DNA of 50,540 nucleotides from Actinomadura sp. 7K507 (GTDB lineage: Bacteria; Actinomycetota; Actinomycetes; Streptosporangiales; Streptosporangiaceae), in the NCBI RefSeq assembly GCF_004348425.1, contig NZ_SMKK01000028.1, forward strand, positions 1 through 50,540, written 5' to 3'. The notes below the pieces were generated by a model. The model saw only the letters and a program-made list of their open reading frames with translations. It made no database searches and was not told where the DNA came from. The translations under genes were made by a program, and so were the position numbers. Every line of letters begins with the position of its first letter. Position 1 is the first letter of the stretch. Shown here one piece after another: positions 25,466 to 35,325 of the stretch.

Positions 25466-26627
25466 GAGTTCTAGCGTGAACGTCATGAACCACACCGAAA
25501 GCACCGCGGACCTGACCATCACGCCGTTCACCGTCGCCGTCGACCAAGCCGACCTGGACGACCTCCGTCACCGGCTGGGCCGCACCCGGTACGCCGACCA
25601 GCTGCCGACGGACGGCTGGCCCCAGGGCACCCCCGTGGACCACCTGCGCGAGACCGTCGCCGCCTGGCGCGACTTCGACTGGCGCGCAGTGGAGGCGAGG
25701 CTCAACGCCCTGCCCCAGTTCCGCACCGAGATCGACGGGCAGACGATCCACTTCCTCCACGTACGCTCCCCCCACGCCGGCGCGACGCCGCTCCTGCTCA
25801 CCCACACCTATCCCGGTTCCGTGCTCGACTTCCTCGACATGATCGAGCCGCTGACCGCCCCCGAGACGTCTGGCGGCTCGGCCCTGGACGCCTTCCATCT
25901 GGTGATCCCGAGCCTGCCCGGCATGGGTTTCAGCACCCCGCTGGCCGACGGCGCGTGGACGATGGCGCGCACCGCCAGGGCCTTCGACACCTTGATGCGC
26001 GCCCTCGGCTACGACTCGTACGGCGCGCACGGCTCGGACGGCGGCGCGATGGTGTCACGCGAACTCGCCAGGCAAGGCGTCCCCGGCTTCCTCGGCGCCC
26101 ACGTCCTGCAGCTCTTCTCCTTCCCCTCCGGCGACCCGTCGGAGTTCGAGAAGATGACCCCTGCCGACTACGCCGCCCTTGAGTTCGCGGGCTGGTTCCA
26201 GACCGTCAACGGCTACGCCGACCTGAACGCCAAGCGCCCGCTGACGATCGCCGCCGCCCTGAGCGACTCACCTGTCGGGCAACTGGCCTACAACGAGCTC
26301 TTCTGGAACTTCGGCAACGGCACCAGCCTGGTGACCCAGGAGCAGGTGCTGGCCCAGGCGAGCCTGATGTGGCTGACCAACACCTCGGCCGGCGCCACCC
26401 GCTTCCATCACACCGAGAAGGACGCCGAGAACGGCGTCAACGACGGCCCGATCGGCGTCGCCGTCTTCGCCGACGACTTCCGCTCGATCCGCCCCTTCGC
26501 GGAGCGCGACAACACCGACATCGTGTCCTGGACCGAACACCCGCGCGGCGGCCACTTCGCGTCAATGGAGGTACCCGAGGAACTGACAAACGCCATCCGC
26601 ACCTTCTACCGCGACCGCCGCCCGTAA
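25464..26627 (+). CDS. epoxide hydrolase (alpha/beta-hydrolase fold, EHN domain)
   Basis: The 387-residue protein has the EHN N-terminal region (ITPFTVAVDQADLDDLRHRLGRTRY, then DHLRETVAAWRDFDWRAVEARLN) and a hydrolase core. HTYPGS (114-119) is the HGxP oxyanion motif, GAHGSDGGA supplies the nucleophile Asp192, and RGGHFAS carries catalytic His364. Such enzymes add water to epoxides to give diols. ATG 25464 overlaps the palindrome and lies before the probable transcription start, so ATG 25485 (MNHTES) may be the real start. Control by the divergent WYL regulator is likely. Confidence 0.92.
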   Translation: MSSSVNVMNHTESTADLTITPFTVAVDQADLDDLRHRLGRTRYADQLPTDGWPQGTPVDHLRETVAAWRDFDWRAVEARLNALPQFRTEIDGQTIHFLHVRSPHAGATPLLLTHTYPGSVLDFLDMIEPLTAPETSGGSALDAFHLVIPSLPGMGFSTPLADGAWTMARTARAFDTLMRALGYDSYGAHGSDGGAMVSRELARQGVPGFLGAHVLQLFSFPSGDPSEFEKMTPADYAALEFAGWFQTVNGYADLNAKRPLTIAAALSDSPVGQLAYNELFWNFGNGTSLVTQEQVLAQASLMWLTNTSAGATRFHHTEKDAENGVNDGPIGVAVFADDFRSIRPFAERDNTDIVSWTEHPRGGHFASMEVPEELTNAIRTFYRDRRP

Positions 26628-26655
26628 CCGCCTCGCCGCCTGCCTGGCCACCCCA

Positions 26656-26693
26656 CGGTGCGCGCCGCGACCACCCCGTCGCGGCGCGCACCG
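26656..26693. terminator. strong stem-loop between converging genes
   Basis: CGGTGCGCGCCGCGAC (26656-26671) pairs perfectly over 16 bases with GTCGCGGCGCGCACCG (26678-26693) around a 6-base loop. It lies between the converging stops of the epoxide hydrolase (26627) and the arginine deiminase (26748) and should terminate both transcripts. Confidence 0.8.
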
Positions 26694-26747
26694 GCCTGTG
26701 CGATGACAGGCAGGCGCTGCTCAGCCACGTGCGGATGCGCAGCCACG

Positions 26748-28649
26748 TCATCGACCGGAACGCCACCAGGGCGTGGTGCCGCTCAGATCGCGCTGGACGT
26801 TGGTGACGCAGTGGATGTCGCCGCCTGCCGTGCCGACGTAATGCGAGTAGTCCCAGTCCTCGATCCAGTGGACGCGCACACCGGCCTGGCGCAGCGCCCG
26901 CTCCGTGGCCTGCTGGAACACGTCCTGCCCGCCCTGCCTCGGCCCGTGCTGGGCCGGGGCGAGGTACCCGCCGGTTCCCGTGCTGATGCCGTTGGCGGCG
27001 TCCGGCAAGTACGTGACGGTCAGGTTCTCGCGCGGGTAGCCGTCGGGCAGGTCGAGCTTGGTGAACAGCGCGGGAACGCGGATGATGTCCCGTTCGGTGA
27101 TCCCGGCCTTCTCGCGGAACTGCCGCAGCGCCCGGTCGACGCCCGCCGCCGCGATGCGGGTACCGTTCACCAGCTCCGGCTTGGCCAGGGCCTGCGCGAC
27201 CGTCAGGTTCGGGAACTGCGTGTTGGACGGGGCGACGCCCTCGACCAGCCGCTGCCCGCCGCCACCGCTGCCGGCGACCTTCTCCAGAAGGCCCATGCCC
27301 ATCCGCGGATCCGCGATGACCATGGCCCAGCCCTTGCCCCCGCGCCGGGGCACGAAGTGGAGGAACTCGTCGATGTGGCCCACGCCGAGCCAGCTGGTGT
27401 CGACGGCGATCGGGTCCTGGTAGCCCTGAGCCTCCAGCATGCGGGTGAACTTCGCGTCGGGCGCGAACTTGCCCTCGCCTCCGTACACGACCCGCCCGGT
27501 GCGATACCTCCCGTACGGCGGGATCGTCCCGAAGTTGCCACTGGAACTGGCCGACCCGTAGTACAGGTTGTCGTCGGGACGGTCGACCGCCTTCGGGTCG
27601 AACTCCTGAAGGCCCGCGACGCCCGGCCCGCGCATCATGGTGAACACCGGCCGGGACGCGTCCCGCAGCGGGCGGTCGCGGGCGGGGAAGTCGGGGGTCA
27701 CGGCCGGCGACCTGAGGTTGACGACGATGTGGTGCTCCTTGCCACCCGGCCCCGGCATGGACGCGTACCCGGCCTTGAACATGTCGCCCATCCACTGGTC
27801 GCCGCCGGCCGGCGACTCGATGAACGGCTCGCGCAGCCCCTCGGCGTCCAGGCCGCGGCGCAGGTCGCGCCGGTACGCCTCCTGCCCCTTGACGGGCTTG
27901 TCCGGCGCGGTCCCCTTCTCCAGCGTCACCGGCGCCTTGGGGTTCGCCACGACCGCGCGCTCCAAAGGAAGCAGATCGTGCTGGAAGAGCACCGGCGCCA
28001 CACGCAACCGGACACTGTCGGACCGGGTCCGGCCGCCGTCGTCGACCGTCAGCGTGAGATCACTGAACCCCGACCAGGCGGCCGGGTCGCGGACGGCGTC
28101 GCGCGCCTCGACGGCGAGCCGCACCCCCCGGCGCAACTCGTCCGCACGGATCTCGCCGCCGTCGCCGAGTGCCGTGAGGCGCCCGCCGCGCCGGACGAAG
28201 ATCCGCACCTTGTCCCGGGACCGGGCGTCGGGCACCAGCGTCCCCCGGGCCGAACCGGACACGGCCTTCACCGCCGGAATCTCCAGCGGCGCCAGATCGG
28301 CGGCATCGGCCGCACCGTTCACCACCGTGTCCGCCGCGTCGTTGCACGCCGCCAGCGCCGCATCGGTGAGCCGCCCGCCGTTCCGGGCGGCCGTGGGGCA
28401 ACGGGAGGCGTCGTCGTCCAGGTTCGGCAGCATGATCGCCCCGCGGGCCGCGGTCCACGCGCCGCGCCGCGCGTCGTCGGCGGGGGACAGCCGACCGTCG
28501 CGATCGGTGTCGGCGCGCAGCAGCGCCTTGGACGGCGTCGTCGCCGACGCACCCGCCCAGGCGCCGTCGGCCGTGAGACCGCACCCGGCGATGCAGGCGA
28601 CCGCCGCCATGGCCAGCCCGGTTTGTACGATCCGCTTGTGTTCGTTCAT
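26748..28649 (-). CDS. secreted lipoprotein of the protein-arginine deiminase (PAD) family
   Basis: The 633-residue protein begins with a lipoprotein signal (MNEHKR, a hydrophobic run, then IAGC with Cys23). An EF-hand-like loop, DTDRDGRLSPAD, is at 47-58. The C-terminal 350 residues carry the PAD catalytic set seen in animal enzymes: WMGDMF (Asp289, equivalent to PAD4 Asp350), VGHIDEFLHFVP (His425 and Asp427) and GDIHCVTN (Cys614). PADs convert peptidyl-arginine to citrulline and depend on calcium. The protein should act outside the cell, attached to the membrane; the substrate is unknown. Its start overlaps the GTG start of the divergent sensor kinase by 12 bases. ATG 28649 gives a good signal peptide but has no clear ribosome-binding site. 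Confidence 0.9.
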   Translation of the reverse strand: MNEHKRIVQTGLAMAAVACIAGCGLTADGAWAGASATTPSKALLRADTDRDGRLSPADDARRGAWTAARGAIMLPNLDDDASRCPTAARNGGRLTDAALAACNDAADTVVNGAADAADLAPLEIPAVKAVSGSARGTLVPDARSRDKVRIFVRRGGRLTALGDGGEIRADELRRGVRLAVEARDAVRDPAAWSGFSDLTLTVDDGGRTRSDSVRLRVAPVLFQHDLLPLERAVVANPKAPVTLEKGTAPDKPVKGQEAYRRDLRRGLDAEGLREPFIESPAGGDQWMGDMFKAGYASMPGPGGKEHHIVVNLRSPAVTPDFPARDRPLRDASRPVFTMMRGPGVAGLQEFDPKAVDRPDDNLYYGSASSSGNFGTIPPYGRYRTGRVVYGGEGKFAPDAKFTRMLEAQGYQDPIAVDTSWLGVGHIDEFLHFVPRRGGKGWAMVIADPRMGMGLLEKVAGSGGGGQRLVEGVAPSNTQFPNLTVAQALAKPELVNGTRIAAAGVDRALRQFREKAGITERDIIRVPALFTKLDLPDGYPRENLTVTYLPDAANGISTGTGGYLAPAQHGPRQGGQDVFQQATERALRQAGVRVHWIEDWDYSHYVGTAGGDIHCVTNVQRDLSGTTPWWRSGR

Positions 28650-29855
28650 GAGGACAAGCTTCGAGACGGGGGGCCCACCCGCACATCGACCGTCCGGCAG
28701 ATCTTCCCGGCGGGCGCCTCTGCCGTTCGGCCGAGCCGCCCCCGCCTGCTCACCGCCGGAACGTCGATCGCCGCCCTCACGGCGGCCGCCGCCGCGGGCA
28801 CCCCGGACGCCGGGCCGCTGATCACCGCCCCGGCCTGGCTGATCGGTACCGCCCTGGTCTGGCTGCTCGCCTTCCCCGGCGTCCGGCCGGCGGCGATCAC
28901 GGGCCTGGCCGCGGCCGGCTCGCTGGTGGCGACCCTCGGCTACCAGGGACCCGCCGACAACGCCACGGGCGGCTGGTGGCTGGCCGAGACGGCCGCCGCG
29001 GCGCTGCTCCTCCACCTGGTGGTACGGCGGGCGAAGGCCCGTCCCGCCGCGGTCGCGGGCGCGCTCGGCGCCGCCGCGGTGACCGCGCTCCCGCTGCGGC
29101 TGACGCTGCACGCCGTCCCGCCCGCCGGTACGCGGGGCGCGCTGCTCGGCTGCCTGCTCTGCGGGCTCGGCGCGGCGGTCGCCGCCGGCACCGGGCTGTA
29201 CCTGCGGTCCCTGGACTCTCGGCGGTCCCGGTCGGTCGCCGAGGCGCGCCGTGCGCAGCGCCTCGACCTGGCGCGCGACCTGCACGACTTCGTCGCCCAC
29301 GAGGTCGGCGGGATGATCGTCCAGGCGCAGGCCGCCCGGATCGGCGGTGACGCCGCGGCGGCCCTCGAACGGATCGAGGCGGCGGGCGTGCGCGCGATGG
29401 CCTCACTGGACCGCACCGTCCACATGCTCCACGACGACGGACCCCGGGACGGGCCGCACGGCCTGGCCGAACTGCCCGCGCTGGTCGACCGCTTCAGCGA
29501 ATCGGAAGCGCCCCGGGTCCGGCTGGCGATGGACGCCGGCACCCCGCCTCCCGAAGTGTCGGCGACGGCGTACCGGCTCGTCGTCGAAGCCCTGACGAAC
29601 GTCCGCCGGCACGCCGCGGGGGCGTCCGCCGTCGACGTCGCCGTCACCTCGACCGGCCCCGCCCTGCGCGTCACCGTCACCGACGACGGCCGTCCCGGCC
29701 GCGCCGGCCCGTTGCGCGAGCGGCGCCGCGGCGGCCTCGGTCTCCCCGGCATCGCCGAACGCGTCGAGGCCCTCGGCGGCGACTTCGGCGCGGGTCCCGC
29801 GGGCGACCGGGGATGGCGGGTCACCGCCCTGATCCCGCTACGATCACGGCCATGA
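28638..29855 (+). CDS. NarL-type two-component sensor histidine kinase
   Basis: The 405-residue protein has several hydrophobic segments in residues 36-190, then a HisKA_3 dimerisation domain (LARDLHDFVAHEVGGMIVQAQAAR, phospho-acceptor His216). A HATPase domain follows (VVEALTNVRRHA, VTVTDDGRPG, GGLGLPGIAERVEALGGDF). The usual 'DxxAHSL' is DFVAHEV here, an acidic change next to the His box. GTG 28638 is the only reasonable start before the membrane region; TACGAT (28626-28631) lies six bases upstream, so the mRNA is probably leaderless. Its stop overlaps the response-regulator start (ATGA). Confidence 0.88.
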   Translation: MFVHEDKLRDGGPTRTSTVRQIFPAGASAVRPSRPRLLTAGTSIAALTAAAAAGTPDAGPLITAPAWLIGTALVWLLAFPGVRPAAITGLAAAGSLVATLGYQGPADNATGGWWLAETAAAALLLHLVVRRAKARPAAVAGALGAAAVTALPLRLTLHAVPPAGTRGALLGCLLCGLGAAVAAGTGLYLRSLDSRRSRSVAEARRAQRLDLARDLHDFVAHEVGGMIVQAQAARIGGDAAAALERIEAAGVRAMASLDRTVHMLHDDGPRDGPHGLAELPALVDRFSESEAPRVRLAMDAGTPPPEVSATAYRLVVEALTNVRRHAAGASAVDVAVTSTGPALRVTVTDDGRPGRAGPLRERRRGGLGLPGIAERVEALGGDFGAGPAGDRGWRVTALIPLRSRP

Positions 29856-30496
29856 CCACCCGGATCGTCATCGCCGACGACCAGGATGACGTCCGTGGGG
29901 GCTACCGCATCATCCTGGACGCCCAGCCCGACATGCAGGTGGTCGGGGAGGCCGCCGACGGCGTCACGGCCGTCGAACTGGCCCGGCGGCTGCGTCCCGA
30001 CGTCGTCCTCGCCGACATCCGGATGCCCCGCATGGACGGCCTGGAGGTCACTCGTCTGCTCGCCGGCCCCGACGTGCCCGACCCGCTCCAGGTGGTCGTC
30101 GTCACCACCTTCGACCTCGACGAGTACGTGCACACCGCCCTGCGCGACGGCGCCTGCGGCTTCCTGCTGAAGCGCTCCGGCCCCGCGCTGCTGGTGGAGG
30201 GCGTCCGCGCGGCCGCGGCGGGGGACGCGCTCATCAGCCCGACGATCACCACCCGGCTGCTGCACCACTTCTGCGCGCCCCGCCCGCGCACCGACGACGG
30301 GCGTCTCACCGCCCGCGAGGCCGAGGTCGCGATCCACGTGGCGCGGGGCCGCACCAACGCGGAGATCGCCGCCGCGCTGTCCATCACGCCCGGCACCGCC
30401 AAGACCCACGTCGCGAGCATCCAGCACAAGCTGGGCGTCCGAAACCGGGTCGAGATCGCAGCCTGGGCCTGGCAGACCGGCCACGCCCGCCCCTGA
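29852..30496 (+). CDS. NarL/FixJ-family response regulator
   Basis: The 214-residue protein has a receiver domain (TTRIVIADDQDDVRGGY with the acidic pair, phospho-acceptor Asp55 in VVLADIRMPRMDG, Thr and Lys switch residues in VVTTFDLDEYV and FLLKRSG). Its LuxR-type helix-turn-helix at about 148-205 reads LTAREAEVAIHVARGRTNAE, then IAAALSITPGTAKTHVASIQHKLG. It is translated in coupling with the kinase. Adjacency suggests it may control the divergent arginine deiminase gene, but no binding site is evident. Confidence 0.94.
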   Translation: MTTRIVIADDQDDVRGGYRIILDAQPDMQVVGEAADGVTAVELARRLRPDVVLADIRMPRMDGLEVTRLLAGPDVPDPLQVVVVTTFDLDEYVHTALRDGACGFLLKRSGPALLVEGVRAAAAGDALISPTITTRLLHHFCAPRPRTDDGRLTAREAEVAIHVARGRTNAEIAAALSITPGTAKTHVASIQHKLGVRNRVEIAAWAWQTGHARP

Positions 30497-30541
30497 CGCC
30501 GACTCGCGATGACCGGCCGGTCGTCGAGCATGACGCGCAGG

Positions 30542-32260
<1,719 letters not shown>

Positions 32261-32364
32261 CATCATCCCGTCCACTTCTTTCCCGGCCACGCGATCACGA
32301 CCCCGAACAGGCCCGTGCGGTCGCCTGCGTTCACCGAGCCCGCGGAACCCGCAGTGCGCGGGGG

Positions 32365-34986
32365 CTACTGGGCCATGTCGACGAAGCGGCTGTAGTGGCC
32401 TTGGAAGGCGACGGTGACGGTGGCGGTGGGGCCGTTACGGTGCTTAGCAACAATCAGGTCGGCCTCACCGGCGCGCGGCGACTCCTTCTCGTAGGCGTCC
32501 TCGCGATGCAGCAGGATCACCATGTCCGCATCTTGCTCGATGCTGCCACTTTCGCGTAGATCGGACACCATGGGCTTTTTGTCTGTTCTCTGCTCGGGAC
32601 CTCGGTTGAGCTGCGACAGCGCGATGACCGGGACGCCGAGTTCCTTGGCGAGGAGCTTCAGCGAACGGGAGAACTCCGACACCTCGACCTGGCGGCTCTC
32701 GACTCGCTTGCCCGACGTCATCAGCTGCAGGTAGTCGATGATGACCAGCCGCAGGTCATGCTGCTGCTTGAGCCGCCGGCACTTCGCCCTGATCTCCATC
32801 ATCGACATGTTGGGCGAATCGTCGATGAACAGCGGCGCCTCGGCGACCTCGCTCATCCGGCGCGCGAGGCGCGTCCAGTCCTCGTCCTGCATCGTGCCCG
32901 ACCGCATCGCATGCAGCGCCACCCGCGCCTCGGCCGAGAGCAGCCGCATCGTGATCTCGTTGCGCCCCATCTCCAAGCTGAAGAACGCCGACGTCAGCCC
33001 ATGCTTGATGGACGCGGCACGCGCGAAGTCGAGCGCGAGCGTCGAGTTGTGCGTCGGGATGCACGACCGCCCCGCCAGATACATGTGGTCGGCATTGTCG
33101 ACCTGGACGCACCGGACCGGCACGCTCTCCACCGGCCGCACGTCCACGATGTACCGCACCCGCGTCTTCGGGTGGACGTTCTGCCGCTGCTGAGCCGCCT
33201 TGCGCGGCAGCCGGAACACCGGTTCGGCCGGCGTGAAGTCGATCCGGTAGAGGATGGAAGTCTCCAGGGAGCGTCCCGCAACCGGTTTGGTCGTCATCGT
33301 CGCTCGGTAGCCGAGGCTGAGTATCAGCTCGTGCGCACCCTCTGCAAGGCGCTTGTTCACCAACGCGAGTTGCACCTGCCCGGTCTCCGACACGTACCCG
33401 CCGGTGTCGAGCAGCCCGGCCAACAGCGCCCGCCGCTGCTCCTCAGACGCCCGCAGGTACCGAGTCGGGATCTGCTTGTCACCCCATATGCGCAGCTCTT
33501 TGAGATGTCGCGCGAGGCCGGGAAGGCCGAACCGGCCCGGAGTGCTGCGCCGCCCCACTGGCTGCCCGGCCGCTTCGATCTGTTCCAGGATCTCCTCGTC
33601 GAAGCAGGTGATGGCACCAGACCGGCTGTGCCCGTCACCCAGCCACGCGCCTAGAACGTAGGGGTCAACGGGTAGTTCCGCCGCGGGGAACTGGAAGGGC
33701 GCGGCGACTTCGACGGCGTGATTGGGGCGGTTGCCGCCGTCGCAGCGCAGCGTCGCGGCGATCTCCTCGGTCGTCTTGATCGAGCGGTGCTGCGCAGTGG
33801 TCGCGAAGTACCTGGGACGGACCGCGCGCTCCAGCAGTCCTCGGTAGAGACTTGCGCGCTCATAGCGAAGGTGTCGCTTGGAGATGCTCGCGTCGACCTC
33901 GCCACGTTGTCCCGCCTCCTTGGTCATCGTGCGGAGCGCATGCGTGAACTCCTCACCGACGTCGGCCACCGCCTCACGGTGCGTGAGGAACCGACGGGAT
34001 CCCTCGTTGGCATCCGCCGTCGCCCACCGGACCCGGTTGGCCGCCTCGTGGGACCATTCATACGCGGTCCTGCGTTGAGTCTGCTGACGGCGGTCGGCTC
34101 GGGTTGTCGTGCGCCACTGGTGCTCGGCGTCGGCGACCATCACCTCTCCGTCCGAGAACTCGATCTCGTAGCAGGGACGGCCGTGCATCACCTCGGTCGC
34201 GGCAACGACGCGCGTCGGTTTTCCGTCTGCTCCAATCAGATGGTCACCAACGGACACTTCCCTCATAGTTGTCCACCCAGAAGTGGTCGGAAGGGGAGTT
34301 TCCAGACAAAACGCCTTGCCCATTGCCGGTCTTGCGGCGACTACCACCATTTGTCCGGGGTGTAGGCCGTTGGTCAGGGCGTCCAGGTCGGCGAAGCCGG
34401 TGGGGCAGCCGACCATCTGGCCGCCCCGGCTGCCGATCGCCTCGATCTCGTCCAGGGCGCCCGGCATGATCTCGCTCAGGGGGACGTAGTCCTCGCCGGC
34501 GCGCTTCTCGGCGATGGCGAAGACCTCGGCCTGGGCGCGGTCGAGCACCTCGTCGGCGTCGGCCCCGTCCGCGGCGTAGCCCATCTGGACGATGCGGGTG
34601 CCGGTCTCGACCAGGCGGCGCAGGACCGAGCGCTCGTGGACGATCCTGGCGTAGTACCCGGCGTTGGCCGCCGTGGGCACCAGGGAGATCAGGGTGTGCA
34701 GGTAGGGCGCGCCGCCGATGCGGCCGATCTCGCCGTTCTTGGTCAGCTCGCCGGCGACGGTGACGGCGTCGGCGGGGTCGCCGCGGCCGTAGAGGTCGAG
34801 GATGGTGTCGTAGACGATCTGGTGCGCGGGGCGGTAGAAGTCCGGCGTGCGCAGGACCTCGATGACCTCGGCGATGGCGTCCGGGGACAGCAGCATGCCG
34901 CCGAGGACGCCCTGTTCGGCGGAGATGTCGTGCGGTGGGGTGCGCTCGAACTCGGGCTCGGGCGGCCCGATCTCGGCAACGCTCAT
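32365..34986 (-). CDS. dnaB: replicative DNA helicase DnaB containing an intein
   Basis: The 873-residue precursor is a 450-residue DnaB interrupted by a 423-residue intein. The N-terminal helicase domain (DISAEQGVLGGMLLSPDAI, PADAVTVAGELTKNGEIGRI) is at about 20-125. The RecA-like domain begins GCPTGFADLDALTNGLHPGQ and reaches the P-loop AARPAMGK at 224. After the intein it resumes STLALDFARAASIKHG (from 648), with Walker B LRLVIIDYLQLM and ALSQLNRGPEQR. Excision rebuilds the Walker A AMGKST, so helicase activity requires splicing. DnaB unwinds DNA at the replication fork. Start ATG 34986 is family-typical. The upstream 339 bases hold DnaA-box-like sequences. Confidence 0.97.
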   Translation of the reverse strand: MSVAEIGPPEPEFERTPPHDISAEQGVLGGMLLSPDAIAEVIEVLRTPDFYRPAHQIVYDTILDLYGRGDPADAVTVAGELTKNGEIGRIGGAPYLHTLISLVPTAANAGYYARIVHERSVLRRLVETGTRIVQMGYAADGADADEVLDRAQAEVFAIAEKRAGEDYVPLSEIMPGALDEIEAIGSRGGQMVGCPTGFADLDALTNGLHPGQMVVVAARPAMGKAFCLETPLPTTSGWTTMREVSVGDHLIGADGKPTRVVAATEVMHGRPCYEIEFSDGEVMVADAEHQWRTTTRADRRQQTQRRTAYEWSHEAANRVRWATADANEGSRRFLTHREAVADVGEEFTHALRTMTKEAGQRGEVDASISKRHLRYERASLYRGLLERAVRPRYFATTAQHRSIKTTEEIAATLRCDGGNRPNHAVEVAAPFQFPAAELPVDPYVLGAWLGDGHSRSGAITCFDEEILEQIEAAGQPVGRRSTPGRFGLPGLARHLKELRIWGDKQIPTRYLRASEEQRRALLAGLLDTGGYVSETGQVQLALVNKRLAEGAHELILSLGYRATMTTKPVAGRSLETSILYRIDFTPAEPVFRLPRKAAQQRQNVHPKTRVRYIVDVRPVESVPVRCVQVDNADHMYLAGRSCIPTHNSTLALDFARAASIKHGLTSAFFSLEMGRNEITMRLLSAEARVALHAMRSGTMQDEDWTRLARRMSEVAEAPLFIDDSPNMSMMEIRAKCRRLKQQHDLRLVIIDYLQLMTSGKRVESRQVEVSEFSRSLKLLAKELGVPVIALSQLNRGPEQRTDKKPMVSDLRESGSIEQDADMVILLHREDAYEKESPRAGEADLIVAKHRNGPTATVTVAFQGHYSRFVDMAQ
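33046..34314 (-). mobile_element. DnaB intein, class 3 type, with LAGLIDADG endonuclease domain
   Basis: The intein spans precursor residues 225-647, between GK and ST of the P-loop. It starts with Ala, not Cys or Ser (AFCLETPLPTTSGWTTM), and ends CIPTHN followed by Ser. The class 3 WCT set is present: Trp at intein position 67 (AEHQW), the block F Cys at 402 (PVRCVQVDN) and Thr at 421 (PTHN). In class 3 inteins the block F Cys starts splicing. An endonuclease domain lies between: LGAWLGDGHS (445-454) and LAGLLDTGGYV (522-532). In the second motif the usual catalytic Asp is Gly529, so cutting activity is doubtful. The same insertion site is used in mycobacterial DnaB. Confidence 0.92.
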
Positions 34987-35325
34987 GTCGCACCCCCTTC
35001 ATCTCCGGTCGCGGCGGCCCCGTCCACCCCGTCGCGGACCGTCCACCCCACGTCTATCTGAAGCGTCCGACATTCTCCCGAGCCCACGCGGTGGCGAGCA
35101 AAGCGTCCTGTGGACGAGCCTGTGGAGTGCCTGTGCAGACACGCCGGGATGGTTGTGCACGACCTGTGGACAACTTTGTGGATTCACGGTGGACGATCGC
35201 GACAGCGACCCGTTGAACTGCGAAAACGCCGTCCACCGGGTGTGCGGGAAAGAAAGTTGACCGTCCCCCTCGATGTAAGGCGTGAAAATCCTTAGGGGAA
35301 TTACACGGCTGGTACCCTCGGCGCG
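34987..35325. other. gene-free region between dnaB and the MATE gene
   Basis: No credible gene is seen in these 339 bases. They contain a group of DnaA-box-like sequences (35109-35185), several GTCCACC stretches nearer dnaB, and an AT-richer stretch at 35255-35305 before the MATE promoter. A -10-like TACCCT (35313-35318) lies seven bases before the MATE GTG. Confidence 0.7.
35109..35185. promoter_or_regulatory. cluster of DnaA-box-like sequences upstream of dnaB
   Basis: TGTGGACAA at 35165-35173 is the exact reverse complement of TTGTCCACA, the DnaA box of high-GC actinomycetes. TGTGGACGA (35109-35117) differs at one base. Weaker relatives are TGTGGAGTG (35121-35129), TTGTGCACG (35153-35161) and TGTGGATTC (35177-35185). 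Five such motifs within 77 bases is a clear cluster, though smaller than a full actinomycete oriC. It may regulate dnaB or titrate DnaA. Confidence 0.55.

Noticed and set aside
26658..28637. Very long plus-strand frame over the arginine deiminase gene
   Set aside because: It is the mirror of a real minus-strand gene; its residues are low-complexity and no domain is recognisable before the kinase begins at 28638.
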